Positions 44,528 through 53,083 of a stretch of 64,000 bases of DNA are shown here, one piece after another; position 1 is the first letter of the stretch; every line of letters begins with the position of its first letter. The notes under the pieces are model-generated. The model was not told the origin of the DNA and did not search any database. It was given only the letters and a program-made list of their open reading frames with translations. This stretch comes from Anaerolineales bacterium (GTDB taxonomy: Bacteria > Chloroflexota > Anaerolineae > 4572-78 > J111): positions 1-64,000 of the forward strand of contig JACKAT010000001.1 in assembly GCA_020634935.1 (NCBI GenBank), read 5' to 3'. The position numbers and the translations under genes were made by a program.

Positions 44528-45028
44528 ATGGAAACTCTCTTTGTCCCAGAAGATTTCCGTGTTTCACAACGGATTGAACAGCTAAACTATATTCTGCGTC
44601 CCTTGACAACAGTAGATGTCGAAAAAGATTATGAGGCGGTTATGTCGAGCAAGCAGAGCTTGCGTCAGGTTTTCGGTCAAAATGACGACTGGCCAGACGA
44701 GCATATGACCTTGCAAGAGAACGAGCGCGACCTTGCACGACATCAAACCGACTTTGAACAGCGGCGGGGCTTTACCTATACAATGGAAACACTTGAAGGT
44801 GATATCTGCCTTGGATGTGTGTATATCTATCCGTGTGACCGAGGCGACTATGATGCACAAGTGTATTATTGGGTTCGTGATAGCGCCAAAGCGCAGGGGT
44901 TCGAAGCGGAATTAGGAGTGTTTTTGCGCCACTGGTTGCGAGAGGTGTGGCCGTTTCGGCGGCCAGTCTTCCCTGGCAGGGATGTATCCTGGCAAGAATG
45001 GGAAGCTTTGAAGAATAATACCTCCTAA
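44528..45028 (+). CDS. GNAT-like N-acetyltransferase family protein
   Basis: 166 residues. Beta strands and the central segment LEGDICLGCVYIYP...AQVYYWVRDSAKAQGFEAELGVFLRHWL resemble GNAT proteins, with a weakened acetyl-CoA loop, so activity is uncertain. GAGGAAAG precedes ATG 44528; the longer frame from 44507 is less likely. It is followed by an unknown gene 61 bp downstream. Confidence 0.7.
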   Translation: METLFVPEDFRVSQRIEQLNYILRPLTTVDVEKDYEAVMSSKQSLRQVFGQNDDWPDEHMTLQENERDLARHQTDFEQRRGFTYTMETLEGDICLGCVYIYPCDRGDYDAQVYYWVRDSAKAQGFEAELGVFLRHWLREVWPFRRPVFPGRDVSWQEWEALKNNTS

Positions 45029-45089
45029 TTGATTTTATGGACATCATCTTGCGTGTACCTTGACATTTTAGAGAGTGAGGAAACTTGCT

Positions 45090-45671
45090 ATGTCAGAACC
45101 CAGTTCGTTGTATATGCGGGTCAACTTGACCGAGAAGCAGCTTGAAACCTTCAAAAATAGCCGCCTGGTTGCCCCCAGTCACTATAGTGATTGGCGACCC
45201 TGGTTAAACACCAAAAAATTCTATGGCCAAATCACCGACGCGGAGATTCAGGCCATGCATCCGGCCACTAACCTGGCCCGGTCTGAAGTGAGGACCGTGG
45301 GCGACTATGTCGCGCGCCTATTGCAGGATGCCTATGTCGGGCCGTCTCAAGCTCGGTACGATGCCGCCTCAAATACCTGGACGCTTTGTGTTATGCAGTT
45401 ATCAGAAAACTTCAAAGCGTTCATTCTAATCTTGAGCATTTTGCGGGGCATAGCCGCCTATAAAGATCTGCCCGGCGAAGATTTTATCCTCATTTACCCT
45501 TATCTTTGGGAAGAGACCCCCGAAGCGCATGCCAATGCCTATGTCACCATAACCCCAGGCAGCAGCCGGCTCATCCATGACATTCCCGGCGAAGCGATTA
45601 ATGAAGCTAACCAGAGGTTGGGCCAAGTAATGGATGAATTTAGAAAATCCTATAACGATGACGACCTCTAA
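45090..45671 (+). CDS. Hypothetical protein, 193 aa
   Basis: I do not recognise the family. It begins MSEPSSLYMRVNLTEKQLETF after GTGAGGAAA. It contains RPWLNTKKFYGQITDAEIQAM and TWTLCVMQLSENFKAFILILSILRGIA, with an acidic end. It looks soluble and complete. The middle resembles immunity-type or cargo-type proteins of unknown role, but I would not assign one. Confidence 0.7.
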   Translation: MSEPSSLYMRVNLTEKQLETFKNSRLVAPSHYSDWRPWLNTKKFYGQITDAEIQAMHPATNLARSEVRTVGDYVARLLQDAYVGPSQARYDAASNTWTLCVMQLSENFKAFILILSILRGIAAYKDLPGEDFILIYPYLWEETPEAHANAYVTITPGSSRLIHDIPGEAINEANQRLGQVMDEFRKSYNDDDL

Positions 45672-45758
45672 CCCAATATGCCAAAGCACCTAAACCATGT
45701 TAAAATCACCCCCTAATCTAAACTGTCAGCGCTCATAGCCAAGCAAGCAAACCGTCTC

Positions 45759-48521
45759 ATGCTGAATACAAACCTGCCGATTGAGCCTTTGCCCTTGGTT
45801 CAAACGAAGCTCTATCGGCCTCTGGTCAACGCTGATCTCATCCAACGGCCGCACCTGTTGGCTCGCTTGGACGATGGTCTGCGTCATAAACTCAGTTTGG
45901 TGTCCGCGCCGCCGGGCTTTGGCAAAACCACGCTGGCCGCTCAATGGCTGGCCGGTTGTCGGCAGCCCATTGCCTGGGTATCGCTGGATGAGCGGGATAA
46001 TCCCCTGCCGCAGTTTCTGCGCTATGTGTGCGCCGCCGTCCGCCGGGCTGTGCCGGAGGCCTGCGATACCCTGCATCACCTGTTGACCACCGCCACCCTG
46101 CCCGATGTCGATTATCTGGCCGATCTCCTGGTCGAGGAGCTAAACGCCCTGCCCGAGCCGTTAATCCTGGCGCTGGATGATTATCACCACATTCGCTCCA
46201 GCGAGGTGCATCAGGTGCTGCGCACGTTGCTGCACTACCGCCCGCCCCGGCTGCACCTGGTCATCCTGACCCGCTCCGATCCGCCGCTGTTCCTGGGCCG
46301 GTTACGGATGGCCCGCCAAATCACCGAAATTCGAGCCGCTGACCTGCGCTTTGCCCTGACCGAAACCCGCCCATTTCTCCTTAATAACATCGAGCAGCCC
46401 CTGGACGATGCGGCGCTCCAATCGCTCCAAACCCGAACCGAGGGCTGGGCCACCGGACTGCAATTGGCCGTTCTCGCTTTGCAGAGCCAGACCCCCGCCC
46501 AATTCCTGACGCGCTTTGACGGCAGCCACCGGCTGTTGGCCGGTTACCTGATCGAGGAGGTGATGACCGGACTGCCGGAGTCGGTTAGCACGTTTCTAAC
46601 CCGCACGGCCCTGATAGATCGCTTCTGTGCCCCGCTGGGCGACGCTCTGCTGGCCGACAGCCGCTGGCCGGCCTCTAGCCAGGCGATCATCGCCCAACTG
46701 GAACAACAAAATCTCTTTATTATCTCCCTCGATGACACCGGCATGTGGTTTCGCTATCACGATCTGTTCCGCGATTTCTTGTTGAACCAGCTCAAGAAGG
46801 AGCAAAGCCAAATCGCTCTGGCCGAGCTGCACCGCCGCGCCGGTAATTGGCTGGCTCAAGCCGGTTTGATTGAAGATGCGCTGCGTCATCTTTTGGCCGC
46901 AGGTGATGAAACGTGTGCCGCCGACCTGGTGGAAACCCACTTTCACCCCCTCATGAACGAACAGATTCCCGCGCCGGTACTGGTTCGCTGGCTCGATTTG
47001 TTCCCGGAGCAGACCATCCAGGCCCACCCTGGCTTAGCCATTGCCCAACTTTTTTTATTTGTACTCCGCTGGGATTTGGCCGCTATAGCGGCGACCGTTA
47101 ACCAGGTTAGGGCGCTGGTGCAAGCCGACAGCACCCCCACTGATGAGCGCCGGCGGCTGCGGTTGGCGGTGGTGGATGGTATCCAGGGCTATCAATTATT
47201 CTGGCAAGGCGATACCCGTCAGGCTCTCCCCCTGTTTCAACGCGGTCTTGACAACCTGAAGGATCCGGTGGCGTACACCTTTATACATGCCCAGATGGTG
47301 ATCCATCTGGCTCAGTCGTATGCCAACAGCGGCCATCGGGAGACCGCTCTGGCGCTGCTGCGAACGGCGCTGGCCGATGCCACCGCCCACCACCGTCCAG
47401 TTATGGTCATGTTTTTAGTGGTGCGCACCATCATCTATTTTAATGCCGGTGAACTGGTTGAAGCCGTCCTTCACGTTGAGCGCGTTCTGGCGACAGCCAA
47501 CTCACCGCAGGCGCGCCGGGATTGGCCCAGCGTAGGTTTGGTTCAAGTCTGGCGCGGCTGGGCTAACTATTTTTTTGGGTCTATCCGCTACGAACAAAAT
47601 GATCTTGAGTCGGCCAGCCGGCACTGGCAGCAGGTGGAAGCGATGCGCTACCAAGTTAATCCCGGCGCGTTTCATGATAGCCTGACCGGTCTGGCGCTCA
47701 TTGCCCAGGCCCAAGGTGACGCCGTCCAGGCGCTGGCCTATGCCCAGACCGCGCGTGAGTTTGCGGTCGAACTGCGCAGCCCGCCCCTATTAGCCCGTTC
47801 AGAGGCACTGGAGATACGCCTGGCGCTGTGGGGCAACAGCCCCGTCGAGACCCTGCGCCGTTCACAGACCATCAACACAACCCCCAATCAGGCCAACGCC
47901 GTCTGGCTGGAGCCGCCGCGCCTAACCCTCCTGCGCCTCCTTGTCGCCGAGGCCACGCCAGACTCGTTGGCCCACGCCTTACAAATGGCCGAAACCTGCC
48001 TCCACCAGGCCGAACGTGCCTACAACACGCGCCAAATTATCAAGGTGACCGCGCTGCAAGCCCTTATCTGGTCCGCTTTACGGCATACAACCAAAGCCTT
48101 TGAGTCGCTAAACCGGGCCTTGATCTTAGCCGAGCAAGGTGGTTTTGTGCGCACGTTCCTGGATATGGGCGTGCCTATGATGGAACTCTTGCAGCAGTTT
48201 GACCACCAGCACGACTCCTCCCTTGACGTTAAGCACCTACTGGCCACATTCGCCAAAGAGTTGGATACGGCCGGACGCCGCGAGTTGACGGCCCAATACG
48301 TACAGCTTTACAACATTACGCCCCTAACCCAGCGCGAACTGGAGCTGCTGGAACTGGTTGATCAACGCCTCACTGTTGCCGAAATGGCCGACCGGCTGGT
48401 CATTTCGCCCAACACGGTTAAGAAACACGTCAGCAACATTTACACCAAATTGGGGGCGAAAAATCGCCGTGAGGCCATTGCCACCGCGAAGGAAGTCGGC
48501 CTGCTTGAAGTAAAGAGCTGA
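45759..48521 (+). CDS. LuxR/MalT-type (LAL) ATP-binding transcriptional regulator
   Basis: 920 residues. It opens PLVQTKLYRPLVNADLIQRP like other LAL proteins. Walker A APPGFGKTTLAAQWL is near 49-63, WVSLDERDNPLPQFL near 75 and Walker B LALDDYHHI near 137. The TPR-like helical sensor region spans about 350-830. The C-terminal LuxR HTH is at about 855-915 (LTQRELELLELVDQRL, then NTVKKHVSNIYTKLGAKNR). It sits between the P1-controlled unit and the P2/P3/P4-controlled units, making it the positional favourite as activator of the shared box; that is inference. No box precedes its own start. Confidence 0.93.
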   Translation: MLNTNLPIEPLPLVQTKLYRPLVNADLIQRPHLLARLDDGLRHKLSLVSAPPGFGKTTLAAQWLAGCRQPIAWVSLDERDNPLPQFLRYVCAAVRRAVPEACDTLHHLLTTATLPDVDYLADLLVEELNALPEPLILALDDYHHIRSSEVHQVLRTLLHYRPPRLHLVILTRSDPPLFLGRLRMARQITEIRAADLRFALTETRPFLLNNIEQPLDDAALQSLQTRTEGWATGLQLAVLALQSQTPAQFLTRFDGSHRLLAGYLIEEVMTGLPESVSTFLTRTALIDRFCAPLGDALLADSRWPASSQAIIAQLEQQNLFIISLDDTGMWFRYHDLFRDFLLNQLKKEQSQIALAELHRRAGNWLAQAGLIEDALRHLLAAGDETCAADLVETHFHPLMNEQIPAPVLVRWLDLFPEQTIQAHPGLAIAQLFLFVLRWDLAAIAATVNQVRALVQADSTPTDERRRLRLAVVDGIQGYQLFWQGDTRQALPLFQRGLDNLKDPVAYTFIHAQMVIHLAQSYANSGHRETALALLRTALADATAHHRPVMVMFLVVRTIIYFNAGELVEAVLHVERVLATANSPQARRDWPSVGLVQVWRGWANYFFGSIRYEQNDLESASRHWQQVEAMRYQVNPGAFHDSLTGLALIAQAQGDAVQALAYAQTAREFAVELRSPPLLARSEALEIRLALWGNSPVETLRRSQTINTTPNQANAVWLEPPRLTLLRLLVAEATPDSLAHALQMAETCLHQAERAYNTRQIIKVTALQALIWSALRHTTKAFESLNRALILAEQGGFVRTFLDMGVPMMELLQQFDHQHDSSLDVKHLLATFAKELDTAGRRELTAQYVQLYNITPLTQRELELLELVDQRLTVAEMADRLVISPNTVKKHVSNIYTKLGAKNRREAIATAKEVGLLEVKS

Positions 48522-48535
48522 CAGGGCGACAATTT

Positions 48536-48628
48536 TTACCACGGAGGACACAAAGGTGGCGCAGTGTGCGCGGAGACCTATCTTTGTGATCTTTGGGCCT
48601 GCTCCGCGCCCTTTGTGGTTTAATCTTT
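48536..48628. repeat. Imperfect inverted repeat after the LAL gene
   Basis: ACCACGGAGGACACAAAGG pairs loosely with CCTTTGTGGTTTAAT, with inner GCGCGGAGA/CTCCGCGC. It may act as a weak terminator; no T-run of note. Confidence 0.4.
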
Positions 48629-48691
48629 TTGACGCCATCATCCCCTGATTTAATTCCCCAACGCTATAAATTCATCAAACTACGTAACCCT

Positions 48692-48741
48692 AAAAATAAT
48701 ACTTTTCGGGTAATGTGCCTTACCTGCCTGTACTTTATACT
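48692..48741 (+). promoter_or_regulatory. Shared-box promoter P2 (channel operon)
   Basis: AAAAATAATACTTTTCGGG (from 48692) continues TAATG, and 22 nt after GGGTAA stands TATACT (48736-48741). Transcription would begin near 48748 and run through a hairpin repeat into the gene at 48970. Confidence 0.72.
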
Positions 48742-48805
48742 GGGTGTATTAGAGTAGTCTGTATTAATAGACTGTAACACCTCAGCCAATCGATGTAAAT
48801 ATGAG

Positions 48806-48925
48806 TAGGCGAAGGCTAAGGCTGAGGCTAAGCAGGCAAATTTAGATTGAGCCGCTACACGCTCAACAAATCGGCGCGTTTTCTTTGCCTTAGCCTTCGC
48901 CTTAGCCTTATTTTACGCCAGGCAT
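48806..48925. repeat. Long imperfect hairpin in the channel-operon leader
   Basis: GGCGAAGGCTAAGGCTGAGG (about 48808) pairs with the run GCCTTAGCCTTCGCCTTAGCC (48888-48910). The structure lies between promoter P2 and the first gene and would be in the transcript leader. Confidence 0.6.
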
Positions 48926-48969
48926 ACCTGATAGCTGAATAGATACACATTCATCTTAGGAGAAAAATA

Positions 48970-49344
48970 ATGGATACCTATGAATTTTCACCCGAACAAA
49001 ATCACAAAATTGCCGAGCTTTCCGTCAGGCTGCGTCACTTTTCTATTGTTTTGGGAGTAGTGGGCGGGCTTGTATTTCTTAACGGGCTAGCCCGCTGGAG
49101 TACAGTAGGTGTATCACAAGGATTACTCACCGTAATAGGCGGGCTTATCATTGCCGGCGGAGCCTATCTTTACTCTCGACCTCTGGATAATTTTAGAAAT
49201 ATTATCGATTTGGAAGGGCGCGACATTGAGGAATTGATTACCGCGATGAGCGATTTGGTCTTAGCCTTTAAAATTCTACAGTTTATTATCGCGGTAATTA
49301 CATTACTGGTCTGTGTACGATTGGCGTTACTTTTCACCACTTAA
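48970..49344 (+). CDS. Small membrane protein, paralogue of the next gene
   Basis: 124 residues with four hydrophobic segments (about 22-42, 48-68, 95-110 and 108-122). Middle motif RPLDNFRNIIDLEGRDIEELITAM is repeated almost intact in the following gene (QPVDNFKAIILTKGRDIEEL). AGGAG precedes the ATG. The family is unknown to me. Co-transcription with a pentameric ligand-gated channel suggests an accessory membrane subunit, which is inference only. Confidence 0.75.
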   Translation: MDTYEFSPEQNHKIAELSVRLRHFSIVLGVVGGLVFLNGLARWSTVGVSQGLLTVIGGLIIAGGAYLYSRPLDNFRNIIDLEGRDIEELITAMSDLVLAFKILQFIIAVITLLVCVRLALLFTT

Positions 49345-49367
49345 AAAGATGAGAAGAGAGTCTGATA

Positions 49368-49489
49368 GTCTCGTGTGAGACGACACCGACGATGAAAATT
49401 TATCGGAGCGACAAAGCTGGCTTTGTCATCCACGATGGGGTCAAAGTAAACTTTGACGCTCCAGACCATTATTTTCAAAGGAGAGATTG
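49368..49489 (+). promoter_or_regulatory. Conserved leader element with 32-codon upstream ORF
   Basis: GTCTCGTGTGAGAC (49368-49381), 10 nt, then ATGAAAATT at 49392. This opens an ORF of 32 codons whose TGA (49488-49490) overlaps the ATG of the next gene. Inside it are the hairpins GACAAAGCTGGCTTTGTC and GTCAAAGTAAACTTTGAC, enclosed by GGAGCG/CGCTCC, then TTTTCAAAGGAGAG. Confidence 0.6.
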
Positions 49490-49885
49490 ATGATAACCAA
49501 ATTTGAATTTACCGAGCAACACAACCAAGTTTTTAAGAACCTCACCCAAAATATGGTTCGATCAGTTATTATTTGGGCGCTGCTGGGGGGCATCCTGCTT
49601 GTGGAAGCTGTGGCCGAACTGTTTCTGCTGGGGGGATTAAGCTCCTTAGGTGATATGGCCAGAATACTTGGCTTTCTTATCGGGCCAATGGTGCTTACTA
49701 TCGCCTACTACTCTTACCAACCCGTGGATAACTTTAAAGCCATTATTTTGACGAAAGGGCGCGATATTGAAGAATTGATGATAGCGTTGGATGACCTGAG
49801 CAAGCTATTTCATGTCTTACGCATTGTGATGAGCATTATAGGCATCACGTTGACTATTCGAGTCGTTTTGTATCTATTCGGTTAA
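49490..49885 (+). CDS. Small membrane protein, paralogue of the preceding gene
   Basis: 131 residues, four hydrophobic segments, with the shared PVDNFKAIILTKGRDIEELM motif between the second and third. ATG 49490 follows AAAGGAGAG; an upstream TTG at 49487 is in frame but less likely. Only 3 bp separate its stop from the channel gene, so the proteins are probably made together. Function unknown. Confidence 0.78.
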   Translation: MITKFEFTEQHNQVFKNLTQNMVRSVIIWALLGGILLVEAVAELFLLGGLSSLGDMARILGFLIGPMVLTIAYYSYQPVDNFKAIILTKGRDIEELMIALDDLSKLFHVLRIVMSIIGITLTIRVVLYLFG

Positions 49886-49888
49886 CCG

Positions 49889-51148
49889 ATGGCGCATTCT
49901 TCTTCTCCCAAAACAAAACGCTTGCCATCCCTATTTTTGATGATGACCGGGGTGATGTTGGTTCTGCTGACGCTTACTCTGGGCAACCGCACCACATCCG
50001 TTTGGGCCAACGGCACGAAAGTCCCTGTCAGCCCTGAGTCCACCCGCCTACCCAATGAAGAAGTACGGGCCCATATCATCAACTCTCCGGCCGACTGCGC
50101 CCAAAACCCTTATCGGCAAAGTGAGATGCCAGTCGCCGAACCGCATGACGAAGCGAATAATGAAAAAAACCATGAAACCGCCTTTGCCGAGCCGCCCAAC
50201 CCGGATGGCCCCGTGGTGGTCGATTTGGGCTTGTATATTATCGAAGTCACCGCCATCGACGTTGTCGCCAACACCTTTCACATTGAAGGCTTTATGGACT
50301 TAATCTGGTGCGATCCCCGCCTGGCGTATTCGGCCAGCCAAACCGGGCGACACGAAGAAATCTACTTGGAAGAAGCCGCTCTCGAGAAGATTGAGGAGAT
50401 TTGGTGGCCCGACATCGAGTTTGCCAACGAAGCCGGGGCCGCCGAAATTGAAAACGAAGAACTGATCATTTTGCCGGACGGCACCATTAATTATGAGGAA
50501 CGCTTCAGCACGGAACTCGAGGCCCACTACGATTTGCGCAAGTTCCCCTTTGATCGACAGCACCTGGAAATCGAGATCGAGTCGTTTGCCTGGGATAATG
50601 ACTATCTGGTGTTAAACCAGCAGGCAAACAAAATCGGCTTTAGCACCGAATTTGAAATCCCCGAATGGGAGATCGAGGGCATCGACACCAACATCGAAGC
50701 CAAGCAGGAAGTGCGCGACCGCAAGCCGTTCTCGGAATTTTTAATGGCAATGGAAGTGACTCGCCTGTCCAGCTACTATCAATGGAAGATCGTCTTGCCC
50801 CTGATCATCCTCGTCGCCATCTCCTGGTCGGTCTTCTGGATGATCGGCGACGGCTTGGCCGACCGGATGAGCGTCTCGCTGACGGGGATTTTAACCATCG
50901 TGGCCTATCAATTTATCGTCGCCGATGGTTTACCCAAGGTTCCTTACTTCACCTTGATGGATAGCATCCTGACGCTCTCCTTTGTCATGATGGCGTTGAC
51001 AATTATGCAAAATATCTACGTCAACACTTTGTATCTTCATGAAAAAGAGGAAACGGCGGCTCATTGGGATAAGCTCTGCCGCTGGCTTTTTCCGGTGTCC
51101 TATTTCGGCGGGTTGATACTCTTGATTGTACGGTATTTGCTACTTTAG
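49889..51148 (+). CDS. Pentameric ligand-gated ion channel homologue
   Basis: 419 residues. A membrane/signal segment (about 12-35) is followed by a linker, then a beta-rich ligand-binding domain (about 105-295) with WCDPRLAY and the pro-loop YDLRKFPFDRQHLEIEIES (no Cys-loop cysteines, as in bacterial members). Four transmembrane helices follow: IILVAISWSVFWMI, VSLTGILTIVAYQFI, LSFVMMALTIMQNIY and the last FPVSYFGGLILLIVRYLLL. It is the third gene of a three-gene operon. Prokaryotic members gate cations with protons or amines; ligand and ion here are unknown. Confidence 0.9.
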   Translation: MAHSSSPKTKRLPSLFLMMTGVMLVLLTLTLGNRTTSVWANGTKVPVSPESTRLPNEEVRAHIINSPADCAQNPYRQSEMPVAEPHDEANNEKNHETAFAEPPNPDGPVVVDLGLYIIEVTAIDVVANTFHIEGFMDLIWCDPRLAYSASQTGRHEEIYLEEAALEKIEEIWWPDIEFANEAGAAEIENEELIILPDGTINYEERFSTELEAHYDLRKFPFDRQHLEIEIESFAWDNDYLVLNQQANKIGFSTEFEIPEWEIEGIDTNIEAKQEVRDRKPFSEFLMAMEVTRLSSYYQWKIVLPLIILVAISWSVFWMIGDGLADRMSVSLTGILTIVAYQFIVADGLPKVPYFTLMDSILTLSFVMMALTIMQNIYVNTLYLHEKEETAAHWDKLCRWLFPVSYFGGLILLIVRYLLL

Positions 51149-51258
51149 CCCACGACTAAGCACGCAAGTAACCTGCGCCCAACTATGGTGAAAATTCAAT
51201 CAGGTCCAGCCGCTCCCTTTGTTATATCTCTATAAAAACCATAAAGCACTCCTCTAAC

Positions 51259-51406
51259 GGTAGCTATGCACTAAACCGTGGTGAAGAAAAATTAGACAGA
51301 ATTAACACGATTTACCGAATTATGACAGATAAAATCGTGATAATCTTGTTAATTCTGTCGATTATCTTCGCAGTTTTATGTTTCTACGGTTTAATATTGC
51401 ATTACC
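51259..51406. mobile_element. MITE-like element, 8-bp-duplication family, copy 5
   Basis: 148 bp from GGTAGC to ATTACC with CTAAACCGTGG/CTACGGTTTAA inner repeats. Flanks CCTCTAAC (51251-51258) and CCGCTAAC (51407-51414) match at 7 of 8. The insertion point touches the upstream edge of promoter box P3. Confidence 0.8.
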
Positions 51407-51413
51407 CCGCTAA

Positions 51414-51465
51414 CAAAAATAATACTTTTCGGGTAATACGCCTTCCCTATTATCTCCCTTACACT
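51414..51465 (+). promoter_or_regulatory. Shared-box promoter P3
   Basis: CAAAAATAATACTTTTCGGG (from 51414) continues TAATACG. TACACT (51460-51465) lies 23 nt after GGGTAA. It is 40 nt upstream of the gene at 51505, the shortest leader of the four. Confidence 0.72.
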
Positions 51466-51504
51466 AGGTGTAATGTAACAACCCTTGGCGGAGCACAAGC
51501 GTTT

Positions 51505-51798
51505 ATGACTATAGAATTGCCCCCTATCAACCTGGATGATCCGGCCCAATATCGCATTTGCGCACAGGGCCGGTTTAGTCCCGACTGGCTGGATATGCTC
51601 AGCGGCGAATGGGCCATTGCCGATGACTCGACGAGCCAACCCGGCGCCACAATCCTGGTGGGGCAGGTGGTTGACCAGGCCGCCCTATTGGGCGTACTGG
51701 AGCAGCTCTACAGTTTGGGCCTGCCGTTGTTGTCAGTAGAGCACGTGGCACTTTGCTCGCCTAGAACGTCGAATATGGCCGGTGATGTTTTATCCTGA
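51505..51798 (+). CDS. Hypothetical protein, 97 aa
   Basis: The protein begins MTIELPPINLDDPAQYRICAQG, with LDMLSGEWAIADD near 30 and GQVVDQAALLGVLEQLYSLGLPLLSV near 55. I have seen this pattern as a short conserved unknown beside other unknowns, but no function follows. The start at 51505 is set by promoter P3 upstream; the frame upstream lies in the mobile element. GGCGGAG is about 12 nt before the ATG. Soluble, mixed alpha/beta by look. Confidence 0.7.
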   Translation: MTIELPPINLDDPAQYRICAQGRFSPDWLDMLSGEWAIADDSTSQPGATILVGQVVDQAALLGVLEQLYSLGLPLLSVEHVALCSPRTSNMAGDVLS

Positions 51799-51999
51799 GC
51801 GCTGACCCCGCCGGTGAACAGATTACTTCCAAATAAAGAGCCCAATATAAAGAACATGATCAAAAAATCGTAAGCAGTCAGGCCTTAACCATCAGCTATC
51901 AGTTTGGTCTTAAATCGGCCAACTTTTGGCTGTCGAGGTGATAAATCTAACGGCTATGGGCTGATAGCTGCCCCCTTATTAAAATCAGGAGAGAAAACA

Positions 52000-52695
52000 A
52001 TGACGATTAAATTATCAACGCTGATAATCCGGCCAGTCGGATGGTTTTGGCTGCTCTTAGTCTTGTTGCTCGCCGGGCTGCTCGCGCTCGGCGGCTCGCC
52101 ATCGGTGAGCTATGCCGCCAAAACCGTCGATATTGGCGAGGCGCACGCCCTGCCTCTGGACAGTACGGTTACCGTTAAAGGCACAGTCACAGTGCCGACC
52201 GGCATCTTTTTCTCCGGCACCTTTGACCAGGGCTTCGCCATTCAAGATGAAAGCGGCGGCATCTATGTCAGCGTCCAGCCTGGTCTCGGTTTGCAACTCC
52301 GCGATCAGGTGGAGGTGACCGGGCAACTGGTGGATTCCTTTGGCGTGCTCACCCTGGTCCCGGATAGCGTAGGTAACGTCAAACTCAAAGACCACGGCCA
52401 GCCCATTGAGCCGGAAGCAGTCGCTACCGGCGACATCAGCGAGGCGACCGAAGGCCGGTTGGTTAAGGTCGAAGGCGTCATCACCCAATCGGTTATCGAT
52501 GACCTGCCCTATGGCTACCGCTTCTCTGTGGACGATGGCTCCGGCGCGGTGCAGGTTTTCATCTACGCCTCTACCGGCATCGACGTGAGCCGCTTCCAGC
52601 CCGGCCAAACCGTGACGATGACCGCCTTCAGCGCCCAGTTTGAGGATCATTACGAGATTAATCCGCGCAGCGCGAGTGATATCCAAGTCCATTAG
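52000..52695 (+). CDS. Exported OB-fold-like protein
   Basis: 231 residues. The N-terminal signal segment (about 12-38) ends near SYAAKTV. The mature part has two similar beta units: VTVKGTVTVPTG...GFAIQDESGGIYVSV...GDQVEVTGQL-type and GRLVKVEGVITQSV...RFSVDDGSGAVQVFIYAST...GQTVTMTAF, the look of tandem OB-fold domains of the kind fused to extracellular nucleases. Probably a periplasmic or surface binding protein; ligand unknown. AGGAGAG precedes ATG 52000. Confidence 0.75.
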   Translation: MTIKLSTLIIRPVGWFWLLLVLLLAGLLALGGSPSVSYAAKTVDIGEAHALPLDSTVTVKGTVTVPTGIFFSGTFDQGFAIQDESGGIYVSVQPGLGLQLRDQVEVTGQLVDSFGVLTLVPDSVGNVKLKDHGQPIEPEAVATGDISEATEGRLVKVEGVITQSVIDDLPYGYRFSVDDGSGAVQVFIYASTGIDVSRFQPGQTVTMTAFSAQFEDHYEINPRSASDIQVH

Positions 52696-52757
52696 AATCT
52701 TTTGAGTTTAATGAATCCGTAGCATTTAGATCGTTTTCAGACAAGGAGCGCAAAAAT

Positions 52758-53083
52758 ATGAAGATCAAAGCTCTACCCCTCTATCACCAGGCGGTTGCTA
52801 TCGAGCCTGCCCCCACCGAAAAAACCTGGGCCGCCCCAAATGAGGCCATATCTACCGCTGGGGCGATACCGGCTCTTATCACCTAAGCCAGTTCGGCGGC
52901 CATCAACCGGGCAGTAACATTGGCCATCATGAAGTCGAGGCGTTTGTCCGGCAACAGGCCCGCCGGGGTGAGATCCGTCAGGGGCGCATCACATTGCAGC
53001 CACACTGGCGCACCGACTATCAGCAGTTGGTGTCCAACTACATCGCAACCTTAGCCGCCGAGCAAGTGCCAGGGTGTTACTAG
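52758..53083 (+). pseudogene. Frameshifted small gene
   Basis: ATG 52758 has AAGGAGCG upstream and begins MKIKALPLYHQAVAIEPAP, but the frame closes near 52884. A second frame continues the sense (YRWGDTGSYHLSQFGGHQPG, then VEAFVRQQARRGEIRQGRIT) to a stop at 53081. The proper ribosome site and continuous protein-like text across two frames indicate a recently damaged gene of about 105 residues. Family unknown. Confidence 0.45.
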
